Part shown: positions 17,434 to 25,891 of the stretch, piece after piece
How the letters are laid out: each line of letters opens with the position of its first letter
Numbering within the stretch: position 1 is the stretch's first letter
From: Carnobacterium jeotgali MS3
GTDB taxonomy: Bacteria > Bacillota > Bacilli > Lactobacillales > Carnobacteriaceae
DNA: 64,000 bases
Assembly (NCBI RefSeq): GCF_000745125.1
Contig: NZ_JQNF01000010.1
Location: forward strand, 124,001-188,000
Direction: 5' to 3'
Program-made: the position numbers and the translations under genes
Notes under the pieces: generated by a model
The model's database searches: none
What the model saw: the letters and a program-made list of their open reading frames with translations, nothing else
What the model was told of the DNA's origin: nothing

Positions 17434-19215
17434 TTTTTCACTCAGGGCTTCTTTAATTCTTACAGCTGTTTTTAAAGGGATTCCCAACCCATTTATTTCT
17501 TCCACACTTGCTTCTGTTACTTTTTTTACTGATTTAAAATGCTTTAATATCTTTGTGCGTGTCTTTGGCCCAACACCTTCAATACGATCCAATTTCGAGG
17601 ACAAACTATTTTTCCCACGTAACTGACGGTGAAATGTAATCGCAAAACGATGGACTTCATCTTGAATTCGTTGAACAAGGTAAAAAGCTTGACTAGTCGG
17701 TTTTAGAGATACTTTTTCAAGTTTTTCGCCAAAAATAAGCGAAGAAGTTCTATGTTTATCATCTTTCACCATACCTGCTACAGGAATCGATAATCCCAAC
17801 TCGTTCTCAAGAATATTAATGGCACCATTTACTTGAATTTTCCCACCATCCATTAAAATTAAATCCGGTAAAGGTTTGCCTTCTTTTAACAACCGCTCAT
17901 ATCTTCTTCGAATAACCTCTTCAGTCGTGGCTAATTCATTGCTTCCATGAACATTTTTTATTTTGTATTTTCGGTAATTGCTTTTATCTGGTCGACCATC
18001 TAAAAAAGAGACCATCGCTGAAACAGGGTTTGTTCCTTGAATATTGGAGTGGTCAAAGGCTTCAATACGACTAACTAGAGGCAAATGTAGCGCTTCTGAA
18101 AGCTCTTTGATTGCTCCAATTGTTTTACGATCATCCATTTCAATGAGCTGGAATTTTTCATTTAATGAAATTTCACTGTTTTTCGTTGCTAAATCCAGCA
18201 TGTCTTTTTTTCTTCCTTGAAGCGGTACTTTAACAGGTATTTCTAGCACCTCAGACAATGTTTTGGTATCTACGCCACTTGGCACCAATATTTCTTTTGG
18301 TAGCAAATGATTCTCTTCTTGATAAAATTGAACCATATAGGAGGCTAACTCTTCTTGAGGTGTATCGTAACAAGGAAAAATAGTTGCTTCTCTCTTAATC
18401 AATGTGGCTTGCCTTATAAAGAATACTTGAATTGAAATCCAACCTTTATTCATATAATAGCTAAAAACATCTCTAGTCGTAAAATCATTCGTAATAATAT
18501 TTTGTCTTTCCACAGTCGTTTCAATATATTGAATTTGATTGCGGTATTCTGCTGCTCGTTCAAAAGCCAACTCATCAGCTGCTTGCATCATTTTACTTTT
18601 CAATATTTTTTTAATTTCTTTTACATCGCCATTCAAGAAACGCCTAATTTTGTCGATTTGAGCATTGTATTCTTCTTTAGGTATCTCATGGTCGCAAGGG
18701 CCAATACACTGCCCTAAATGGTAATACAAACACGCTCTCTTTTGATACCCATTGCATTTCCTCAATGGATAAACTTTTTGGATAAATTGTTGTGTTTCAC
18801 TCGCTGCATATACATTTGGATAGGGTCCAAAATAATGTCCGCCATCTCTTTTAACTTCAGACGTAATAATGAGTTGTGGATCCTTTTCATTTGTAATCTT
18901 TAAATACGGATAGCTTGTTCCTTGCTTTAATTTGATATTGTATTTCGGTAAGTGTTTTTTGATTAATGTGATTTCAAGCAGCAAACATTCTTTATCCGTA
19001 GAAGTAATAATAGTTTCAAAATCTACAATTTCTTCAACCAGTAATTGCGTTTTCCCTTCGTGAGTCCCTCGAAAATAAGAACGTACGCGTTTTTTTAAAT
19101 TTTTAGCTTTTCCAATATAGATGATTTCTTTTTCTTTATTTTTCATTAAATAACATCCTGGCAAGTCAGGAAGCAACATTAGTTTATTATTGATATGTGT
19201 ATTAACCATCTTCAT
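17431..19215 (-). CDS. uvrC: UvrABC system protein C, excinuclease subunit
   Basis: UvrC makes both incisions in nucleotide excision repair. Domains in order: GIY-YIG nuclease (LPGCYLMKNKEKEIIYIGKAK, residues about 17-37), a cysteine-rich stretch (CNGYQKRACLYYHLGQCIGPC), the UVR domain for UvrB binding, the RNase H-like 3' endonuclease (EAFDHSNIQGTNPV) and the C-terminal helix-hairpin-helix (RIEGVGPKTRTKIL). The start is ambiguous: ATG at 19215 (AAGGGG 4 bases away) or ATG at 19209 (10 bases away). The length of about 594 residues is normal. It is monocistronic. Confidence 0.96.
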   Translation of the reverse strand: MKMVNTHINNKLMLLPDLPGCYLMKNKEKEIIYIGKAKNLKKRVRSYFRGTHEGKTQLLVEEIVDFETIITSTDKECLLLEITLIKKHLPKYNIKLKQGTSYPYLKITNEKDPQLIITSEVKRDGGHYFGPYPNVYAASETQQFIQKVYPLRKCNGYQKRACLYYHLGQCIGPCDHEIPKEEYNAQIDKIRRFLNGDVKEIKKILKSKMMQAADELAFERAAEYRNQIQYIETTVERQNIITNDFTTRDVFSYYMNKGWISIQVFFIRQATLIKREATIFPCYDTPQEELASYMVQFYQEENHLLPKEILVPSGVDTKTLSEVLEIPVKVPLQGRKKDMLDLATKNSEISLNEKFQLIEMDDRKTIGAIKELSEALHLPLVSRIEAFDHSNIQGTNPVSAMVSFLDGRPDKSNYRKYKIKNVHGSNELATTEEVIRRRYERLLKEGKPLPDLILMDGGKIQVNGAINILENELGLSIPVAGMVKDDKHRTSSLIFGEKLEKVSLKPTSQAFYLVQRIQDEVHRFAITFHRQLRGKNSLSSKLDRIEGVGPKTRTKILKHFKSVKKVTEASVEEINGLGIPLKTAVRIKEALSEK

Positions 19216-19350
19216 GATTCCCCTTATAGTCATTCATTACTTTTCACTGTTAATTAATTATGATTATTCGTCAAATAGTGCAGCTAATTCAAAAAAAACT
19301 CATCTATTGATTCTAAGAATTGTAAATTCTTATTTATCTATTTTACCACT

Positions 19351-19400
19351 AAACAGTAAAACAACGACAGAATTAACGCTCTGTCGTTGTTTTACTGTTT
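19351..19400 (-). terminator. Long hairpin, probable terminator of the 86-residue protein gene
   Basis: A perfect 21-bp stem (AAACAGTAAAACAACGACAGA and its complement) with an 8-base loop, directly after the stop. T runs are interrupted, so termination strength is uncertain. Confidence 0.7.
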
Positions 19401-19401
19401 A

Positions 19402-19662
19402 TTATCTTTTAGAAGAACTAAATAAGAACCAATTATTAAATGTACTATAATCTGAGTAGCCCACTGCAATCTCTTTATATAAAAATAACTTTCCAAGTTG
19501 ATGTTCCCCAGATTGGTATTTCAATTCGATATCTTTTGCAATTGCTTGGTACAACTCTTCTAATTGTTCATCATTAAGTTGGCCGTACTTGTTTTCCCAT
19601 GACTCTAAAAAAGCTTCTTCATCACTATCTAGATAAAAATCGATTTCTACTTGCTCTGCCAT
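19402..19662 (-). CDS. Hypothetical small acidic protein
   Basis: An 86-residue cytoplasmic protein rich in Asp and Glu in its first half (EIDFYLDSDEEAFLESWE) and aromatic near the end. I do not recognise a family. The ATG at 19662 is preferred over an in-frame GTG at 19671 because AAAGGTG lies 6 bases before it. It sits between uvrC and the 3D-domain gene, all on the minus strand but with its own hairpin downstream. Confidence 0.65.
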   Translation of the reverse strand: MAEQVEIDFYLDSDEEAFLESWENKYGQLNDEQLEELYQAIAKDIELKYQSGEHQLGKLFLYKEIAVGYSDYSTFNNWFLFSSSKR

Positions 19663-19687
19663 CTGATTCACCTTTTCTAAAAAAATC

Positions 19688-20824
19688 TTAATTTAAGATA
19701 TTAATGGTAATTGTTTTTCTACCAAAATTATTCGCTTGTTGCACAGTAGAAAAGTGAATATCAATTTTATTGCCTTTGATTGCTCCACCAGTATCTCCAG
19801 CGATAAATGTTCCATATCCTGGAATTTCAACAATCGAACCTAAAGGAATTACACGAGGATCTACCGCAATAACCATTGGATTACTTTCTAAGTTGATTCC
19901 AGTTGCAGTATGAGTACTCAAATTAGCTTGTTTAGTTGAATATCCTGTTGCTGATACAACAATTGATTTACCTTTTGATGTTGTTGCAGTACTTTCAGCT
20001 GGTTTAGTAGTAGCAACCTTTTCAGTTGCTACTGTTGTTTCTTCTTTTTTATTTTCTGATGGCTCAGTTGTTGCAGTTGTTGTTACAGTAGCAGATTCTT
20101 TTTCAAGTTTTGTTTCAAGCGCTGTAGCAGTTGCTTTTTCAGCTGCTGCTTTCTCTTCAGCAGCTTTAGCTTCAGCAATTCTTGTTTCTTCTGCTGCACG
20201 TTTTTCATCTAATTCATTTAGAATTTCTTGATTTTCATCCATTGTTTTTTGAAGACTTGCTATTTGTGTATCCATTTCAGCTTTTTGTGCTTTAGCTTCT
20301 GCTGTTTCATTTTCTAATAAAGCTAAATTACTTTCAAGTTCTGTTTTCAATGCTGCTAATTCTGCTTTTTCATCTTCAGCCATTTCTAACTGGTCGTTTC
20401 CAGCTGATTGCAAAGTAACTAAAACATATGCACGATTAAAGAAATCTGATACACTTTCAGATTCAAATAATGACAATACAACATTTTGATTTACTTCAGT
20501 TGTTTGCATAGATAAGATACGTTCTTTTGCTTGATCCAAACGTTCTTTAACAACTGCTTCTTGTTCATTAACTGTTTCACTAGTTGCTTGAACCGTGTCT
20601 TTTAAAACATCAATTTGAGTAGTTAATTCTTCTAGCTCACTATTTTTTTCATTTACCTTAGTCAAAACTTTATTAATTTCACTATCAATTGCTGCCATTT
20701 CTTTTTCTTTTGTATTTTGTTGCGATTCGATTTCATTTAATGTCGCTGCAAAACCTGTTGTAGGAATGACGTTAACCATTAATAAAGCCAACATAAGGCT
20801 AGTAACTAGTTTTTTTATTCTCAC
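19688..20824 (-). CDS. Secreted coiled-coil protein with C-terminal 3D domain
   Basis: About 378 residues. The GTG at 20824 gives a clean signal peptide (MRIKKLVTSLMLALLMVNVIP, cleavage near TGFAA). Residues about 30-220 are a PcsB-like coiled coil with heptads and Ala/Glu richness, then a Thr/Ala/Glu-rich linker. The C-terminal 90 residues form a 3D (Asp-Asp-Asp) double-psi barrel as in Enterococcus and Bacillus Sps/YuiC-type cell-wall enzymes, with the three aspartates in VDPRVIPLGS, AGDTGGAIKG and KIDIHF. These domains are lytic transglycosylase-like, so a role in peptidoglycan remodelling is likely. The frame is open to 20866 but only via TTG without a good site. Confidence 0.85.
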   Translation of the reverse strand: MRIKKLVTSLMLALLMVNVIPTTGFAATLNEIESQQNTKEKEMAAIDSEINKVLTKVNEKNSELEELTTQIDVLKDTVQATSETVNEQEAVVKERLDQAKERILSMQTTEVNQNVVLSLFESESVSDFFNRAYVLVTLQSAGNDQLEMAEDEKAELAALKTELESNLALLENETAEAKAQKAEMDTQIASLQKTMDENQEILNELDEKRAAEETRIAEAKAAEEKAAAEKATATALETKLEKESATVTTTATTEPSENKKEETTVATEKVATTKPAESTATTSKGKSIVVSATGYSTKQANLSTHTATGINLESNPMVIAVDPRVIPLGSIVEIPGYGTFIAGDTGGAIKGNKIDIHFSTVQQANNFGRKTITINILN

Positions 20825-20976
20825 GAATTGACAACACCCTTCTTTTCTTCTATTTTTGCTCTCCAATGATTATAACGAATAAAACGTACTGTTATATTTC
20901 TTTAAGATTACTTTTTGTTACAAAACAATTTTAAGGTATACTAAAACTGTAATAAACGTATTAGGAGGATGAAAAA

Positions 20977-21456
20977 ATGTCGAAAAAAATTTATTTTGCA
21001 AGTCCATTGTTTTCAGAGATGGAAAAAATTTACAACGAAATACTAGTAGCAAGCATTCGAAAGACCTATTCAGAAGTAAAAGTCTATGTTCCTCAAGAAC
21101 AAGGGGAAATAAATGATAAAAATAGCTATGCAGATTCAATTGCTATTGCTAAATACGATACGAACGCCTTATTAGATAGCCAGTTAATGGTTGCCGTTTT
21201 AGATGGTTCAACGATTGATGTTGGAGTGGCCACTGAAATTGGTGTTGCTTATCAAGCGGGAATACCTATCATTGGTTTATATACGGATTCACGTCAGCAA
21301 GGGGCTACAAATCCTAAAAAATTGAATGCTTTACAAGAAGTGGCCGAATCTCAATTTTCATATATCAATCTTTACACAGTTGGATTAATCAAAATGAATG
21401 GTGCTATTTACAGCACTTCTGAAGACTTTATTACAGCTATTGGTGCTTATTTGTAA
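20977..21456 (+). CDS. Nucleoside 2-deoxyribosyltransferase
   Basis: A 159-residue enzyme that swaps bases between deoxynucleosides in purine/pyrimidine salvage. Family features: IYFASPLFS at the start (base-binding Tyr/Phe), the DGSTIDVGVATEIGVA segment around residue 72-87 with the nucleophilic glutamate, and the C-terminal hydrophobic strand. The ATG at 20977 has AGGAGG 7 bases upstream; a TATACT -10 lies near 20937. It diverges from the 3D-protein gene and ends in its own terminator. Typical length is about 157-167. Confidence 0.9.
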   Translation: MSKKIYFASPLFSEMEKIYNEILVASIRKTYSEVKVYVPQEQGEINDKNSYADSIAIAKYDTNALLDSQLMVAVLDGSTIDVGVATEIGVAYQAGIPIIGLYTDSRQQGATNPKKLNALQEVAESQFSYINLYTVGLIKMNGAIYSTSEDFITAIGAYL

Positions 21457-21465
21457 TCATTTTGT

Positions 21466-21506
21466 AAAAAAAAGGTTCCCTGCAATAATTGCAAGGAACC
21501 TTTTTT
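21466..21506. terminator. Terminator between the deoxyribosyltransferase gene and brnQ
   Basis: AAAAGGTTCC and GGAACCTTTT form the stem, with an inner TGCAAT/ATTGCA, and A/T runs on both sides. It can serve both convergent genes. Confidence 0.92.
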
Positions 21507-21545
21507 ATGGAGTTTGAGTTTCTAATTGTAGACTTTATTCTTCTA

Positions 21546-22904
21546 TTATAAAGCACGGGGATTTGGTTTCGTAACTAAGCTAATGATAATTCCAACGACA
21601 AATCCAATTGTTGCTGGTAGAATCCATCCCATTCCCATAGAAAACAAAGGCAGATAGTCTGCACAAAAAGTTAAGAAATTTTGTATTCCATTTAAATTAC
21701 GGATATTTTCAGGTAAAGCATTTAATAGATCCGCTACACTGACTACTAGCGTAAAAATTGTTGTGGTAACATAAACCACTTGTCGGTCTTTGAATAAAGG
21801 AGACAATAGTGCTAGTAAAATCAATGTTATCGCTAATGGGTATAAAAACATTAACACGGGAAGTGAAAAAGCAATGATATTTGTTAATCCAATATTTGCG
21901 ACTAACGTTGTTAACACACTGAATACCACTACGTATGCTTTATAACTAATTGAGCGTGGAAACATTTCTTTAAACGTTTCAGCACAAGCTGTTATTAAAC
22001 CAATAGCTGTTTTCAAACAAGCGACTGTTACAATCACAGCTAATAATACACTGCCAAATGAACCAAAGTAATAGTTAGAAATTTGGGCTAAGGCAATTCC
22101 ACCATTTTCTGAAACTGGGAACTGTCCAACACTCATTGTTCCAATATAAGCTAAGCTAGCATAGATGATTCCCATCAAAAGAATGCTAATCAATCCTGAT
22201 TTAATCGTGTCTTTTGCTATCTCGCTTGGCTTAGTTACTCCTAACGTTTTAATTGTTTGAACAACTACAATTCCGAATGCTAGTGATGCTAGTGCATCCA
22301 TTGTATTGTATCCTTCAAGAAATCCGCTAACAAAGGGTTGCGCTACATAACTCCCCGTCACTGACGCGTCCATCACGCCTCCAAGCGGACGAATAAATGC
22401 TGTTACGATCAAGACGCCTAAGAAGACTAAGAAAATAGGGTTTAATACTTTTCCAACATAAACTAAAATTTTTGTAGGTTTTAAAGAAAGAAATAATGCT
22501 GTACCATAAAATAAAATAGAAAAAATTGCTAATCCTACTGTTTGATATGCTGGACTAATGTAAGGTGTTAAACCAATTTCATACGATACTGTACTCAATC
22601 TAGGCAATGCAAAGAATGGTCCAATCGTTAAATACAAAGCGATTGTCATAAAGTAACCATAATAAGGATGAATACGACTAGCTAAATCAAATAAACCATT
22701 ACTTTTGGAAATTCCAATCGCGATAACTCCTAAAAATGGCAATCCAATACCTGTTACTAAAAATCCTAGTGTAGCCCAACTTACGTTAGCTCCTGCTACT
22801 TGACCCATGTGAACGGGAAAGATTAAATTTCCTGCTCCAAAAAACAATCCAAATAACATGGATCCTATATACAAATAAGAAGACAATGATAGTCCTTTTT
22901 TCAT
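21546..22904 (-). CDS. brnQ: Branched-chain amino acid:cation symporter
   Basis: A 452-residue LIVCS-family carrier importing Leu, Ile and Val with Na+ or H+. It has about 12 hydrophobic segments; the N-terminal GLFFGAGNLIFPVHMGQ motif is diagnostic. The length is typical. It is monocistronic and converges on the deoxyribosyltransferase gene. No T-box or similar leader was seen upstream; a group II intron lies 100 bases beyond its start on the same strand. Confidence 0.94.
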   Translation of the reverse strand: MKKGLSLSSYLYIGSMLFGLFFGAGNLIFPVHMGQVAGANVSWATLGFLVTGIGLPFLGVIAIGISKSNGLFDLASRIHPYYGYFMTIALYLTIGPFFALPRLSTVSYEIGLTPYISPAYQTVGLAIFSILFYGTALFLSLKPTKILVYVGKVLNPIFLVFLGVLIVTAFIRPLGGVMDASVTGSYVAQPFVSGFLEGYNTMDALASLAFGIVVVQTIKTLGVTKPSEIAKDTIKSGLISILLMGIIYASLAYIGTMSVGQFPVSENGGIALAQISNYYFGSFGSVLLAVIVTVACLKTAIGLITACAETFKEMFPRSISYKAYVVVFSVLTTLVANIGLTNIIAFSLPVLMFLYPLAITLILLALLSPLFKDRQVVYVTTTIFTLVVSVADLLNALPENIRNLNGIQNFLTFCADYLPLFSMGMGWILPATIGFVVGIIISLVTKPNPRAL

Positions 22905-23006
22905 AAAAACCGCCCTTTCTAACGTATCTATGTAACACGTAACTTAAATAATAGCTTTTTTAGTTCTCACCTTCAAGCAAAAATCCTGTTTACTTGTTAG
23001 TTTTCA

Positions 23007-24877
23007 ATCGAGTAGGAGGTAGATAATTAATTTATCTACCGACCTCTCACACCACCGTGCGTACGGTTCCGTACACGGCGGTTCAATAATTTAAGTATCA
23101 CTTACGCTCATATAGTAGGATTAAATCTTTTAATCCCCACTGTATGAGCCTTTTATTTGTTATCGAGCGGTGTAGAACTTCACTACGTGAAATACGCCAA
23201 TACCCTTTACGGCTGGCTGCTGTTTTCAGTGCGTTATCGTGGTCTATTCCTAATCTTTTCAGTTGATTGTATCTAGTGGATACCTTTTTCCATCGTTTCC
23301 ATATTAATTGTCTTACACGATGGCGCAACCAGTTCTGAGTTTCTTCTAGGAAGGATTTCATGAAGGAAATCTTATAATAATTTATCCATCCAACAGTTAC
23401 TTGGTTTAGTTGTGTTAGGATTTCTTTAAATGTCCCTGGCCGTTTTCGGCTTGTGAGATACTTTAGTTTATTTCGGAATCGTTGTTTTGCCGACTTACTA
23501 GGTCGGCATCCAACTTTCCCATATGGTTCATAATATGAAAACCAAGGAATTTTGCTTTAGTCGGAGTGGTGATACTGCTTTTCTTTTGGTTTACTGTAAG
23601 ACGCAAGTCTTTTTCAATGAATTGAGTAACACTTTCCATTACTCGTTCGCCTGCACGTTTACTTTTAACGTAAATAACGAAGTCGTCCGCGTAGCGAATG
23701 AAAGCATGACCTCTCCTTTCAAGTTCCCTATCCAGTTGATTTAAATAGACATTTGCTAGTAATGGAGAAAGTGGGACTCCTTAAGGAGCTCCGGTATCTG
23801 TCTCGATATAACTATCTTTGTCTAAAATGCCTGACTTTAGGAATTTCCATATCAGCTTTAGAACGATTTTATCTTGAATAAACCATTCTAGGTTTGCCCG
23901 TAATTTCTGATGGTGTATCGTATCGAAATAGCTTTTTAAATCATAATCGACTACTACCCGATACCCTTCTTTATAATACTGTTCTGCCTTTTGAATGGCC
24001 TGATGGGCATTTCTTCCTTTTCTAAAACCATAACTGTTGTCGGATAATTGTGGGTCGATAATCGGATCAATCACCTGGAGAATAGCTTGTTGTACCACTC
24101 TATCCAATACAGAAGGAATCCCTAATAATCTTTTGGTGCCATCTGATTTTGGAATGGATACTCTGCGCACTGGTTGTGGTTGATAAGAACCGTCTTTCAA
24201 TTTCCTTATAAGATGAGGATAATATCTCTTCATGTGACCTTCCAGTTGATAGACGGTTAGACCATCTACACCTGGAGCTCCTTTGTTCTTACGAACTTTA
24301 ATCATCGCTCTTTCTAAATTATCTTTATCTATAACTTTCTCGATAAGTGTGATACCATCTTGTTTTTCCATATCTATGCTACGTCCCTACGCACTCCTAC
24401 ATACTCTTTCGTTTCCAACTTATCCCTCTGTAGGTAGCCATCTCTTGGTCTTTACCTTGATGTTTTCTGCGATAGTGGTGACGTATTCACCTCCTGGTTT
24501 TCCCAAGATTATTATTGTTCAGCCCTTCAGAGAACAACGTTCTCCTACTATGGCGTCTGCTGACTTCTCACTATTCGTTATTACTACGAGCTTGCTCGCT
24601 AGTGAGACCTCCCCGGGTAAGAATGATAACCTTCCACTCATGTCACTGCCTCATTTACTGTAGAAGATTCGTGCAGTATTGGACTTTGCTTTGTTTAGCA
24701 AGCTCGTCCCTCTCCAGTCAGCCTTATATGAGGTTTCTGTTCGTCAGTGCGAGTGTTTGCGTCCGGCTTCCTTCAGATTCCACTTCACAATGGACACCCT
24801 TGCCATTCGCTAACAGTTCCTACTGCAAAGCCTGTTGTGGACTTTCACCACCAAGTTATCACCCATGCCGGGCGCAC
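23007..24877 (-). mobile_element. Group IIC intron with decayed reverse transcriptase
   Basis: On the minus strand the element opens with GTGCGCCCGGCATGGGTG, the usual IIC start, followed by conserved domain I segments (GGTGAAAGTCC, GAATCTGAAGGAAGC) that I recall from the Oceanobacillus intron. Domain V is at 23084-23044 (GAACCGCCGTGTACGG paired with CCGTACGCACGGTGG). Domain VI follows (GGTAGATAAATTAATTATCTACC) and the 3' end is taken as CTACTCGAT at 23007. The 5' junction lies one base after a hairpin and T run, the IIC habit of inserting behind terminators. The length is 1871 bases. The internal reading frame is disrupted (see the pseudogene). The exact 3' boundary is inferred from remembered IIC ends. 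Confidence 0.88.
23098..24371 (-). pseudogene. ltrA: Group II intron reverse transcriptase/maturase (LtrA-like), inactivated
   Basis: The frame runs from MEKQDGITLIEKV at 24371 through RT motifs (NKGAPGVDGLT, RRVSIPKSDGTKR, GFRKGRNAHQAI, DYDLKSYFD). It hits a TAA at about 23781-23783 exactly where the family has Gln in GAPQGGxxSPLLAN: the sequence reads GAP-stop-GVPLSPLLAN, a one-base CAA to TAA change. The frame resumes with the catalytic YADD box (FIRYADDFVIY). A second lesion, a one-base loss near 23515-23522, shifts the frame within FHIMNHMG-KVGCRPSK. The maturase (X) domain then reads to 23098. There is no HNH endonuclease, as usual for class C. The catalytic aspartates are intact, so decay is recent. 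Confidence 0.9.
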
Positions 24878-24879
24878 TA

Positions 24880-24915
24880 AAAAAAAGAGATGCGACTTTT
24901 GCCGCACCTCTTTTT
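24880..24915 (-). terminator. Terminator hairpin used as the group IIC intron insertion site
   Basis: GAGGTGCG and CGCATCTC (one mismatch) flank an 8-base loop, with a run of eight T on the minus strand just before the intron 5' end. A T5 run on the plus strand also makes it bidirectional. Confidence 0.8.
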
Positions 24916-24929
24916 GGATCTATATTTTT

Positions 24930-25152
24930 TAGTGTTGATAGTTGAATTTAGTTCATGCTTAACACTTCTGGAGGAAGAGGATTGCTTGTAGCCCTGTAAA
25001 GTATTCAATGCGAATTACATCGCTTTATCGCTTTAGCGATTAAGCGGTGTTTGAGGCTTGAAAGTTCTTAAGACATTAGGCTCAAGACGGTACCAGGGCT
25101 CTTACAAGCAAATCCGTCTATTCCGAAAGAATTTTTAGAAGCAGCCACACTA
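24930..25152 (+). repeat. Structured dispersed element, copy A
   Basis: Ends are TAGTGTTGAT (24930) and CCACACTA (to 25152). Inside, a closing stem pairs 24973-24983 with 25111-25124, GCTTGT (24984) with ACAAGC (25104), and AGCCCTG (24990) with CAGGGCT (25094). Within it lie a 34-nt hairpin at 25017-25050 (stem ACATCGCTT/AAGCGGTGT, inner ATCGC-TTTA-GCGAT) and a hairpin at 25051-25085 (TTGAGGCT/AGGCTCAA with one G.G mismatch), plus a weaker one around GTATTC/GAATTAC. No reading frame is conserved between copies. Copies B and C keep the same pairings with compensatory changes. It lies between an amino acid transporter and the intron-bearing terminator. Confidence 0.85.
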
Positions 25153-25193
25153 TTTGACGAAGAGTCCTCTTTTTTATGTTCGAATGGTTAGTC

Positions 25194-25874
25194 TCATTCT
25201 ATATAAAGAGACGTTTTCTTTTCTAAATAATTTTGAAAAATAGTAAAGACACTACAAATAGCCCAATAGATCAAAGCTACTAAAATATACATTGTCATGT
25301 AATCAAATTCTCTGCCACCAACAATTTTAGCTTGTTGGAAAATTTCTGGAACAGTTATCATTGCGGCCAGAGAAGTTCCTTTAATCAGATCAAGCAGCAC
25401 GTTGCTCATTGGTGGCACGGCAATTCTCATTGCTTGAGGTATGATAACTTTTCGCATAATAAAAGGCCATTTCAATCCCAATGCATAGGCAGCTTCCCAT
25501 TGTCCATGATCAACAGAATGCAATGAAGAACGAATGATTTCCGCACTATAGGCTGCAGAACTCAAACTAAAACCTATGATGGCAGCATTTACTGCTTCAA
25601 ACTGAATTCCGATAAAGGGAAAACCAAAATACAATATAAACAAAAAAACTAACGTAGGCGTTCCACGCATAAAGGAGATATACGTACGTGCAATTATCCT
25701 TAAAATTTTACTATTCGACATACGCATAATGGCCAATAAGAACCCTAATACAGTTCCAAAAATCATACTGGCTAACGAAATACCTAAAGTATACCCTAAA
25801 CCTTTTAAAATATAACCAACACTATCAAATGCTAAAGCAGGATCAAAAATATATTGCCACTGGATTTCAGACAT
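25194..25874 (-). CDS. Amino acid ABC transporter permease
   Basis: A 226-residue His/Glu/Gln-type permease with about five transmembrane helices. The ATPase-contact loop is HGQWEAAYALGLKWPFIMRK (residues about 123-142). It starts 17 bases after the upstream binding protein gene, so both form one operon. No ATPase gene follows; the next sequence is repeat copy A. It presumably borrows an ATPase such as the GlnQ paralogues in this window, which is inference. Confidence 0.88.
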   Translation of the reverse strand: MSEIQWQYIFDPALAFDSVGYILKGLGYTLGISLASMIFGTVLGFLLAIMRMSNSKILRIIARTYISFMRGTPTLVFLFILYFGFPFIGIQFEAVNAAIIGFSLSSAAYSAEIIRSSLHSVDHGQWEAAYALGLKWPFIMRKVIIPQAMRIAVPPMSNVLLDLIKGTSLAAMITVPEIFQQAKIVGGREFDYMTMYILVALIYWAICSVFTIFQNYLEKKTSLYIE

Positions 25875-25891
25875 ATTCTGTCACCTACTTT

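Noticed and set aside
19209..19233. An earlier uvrC start at 19233
   Set aside because: It lacks a ribosome binding site and extends the protein beyond the conserved N-terminus; AAGGGG supports ATG 19215 or 19209.
24283..24880. Open frames on the plus strand inside the intron (126, 121 and 61 residues)
   Set aside because: They lie opposite the intron 5' RNA domains and the start of the maturase frame, have no ribosome binding site and encode low-complexity protein; they are shadows of structured RNA.
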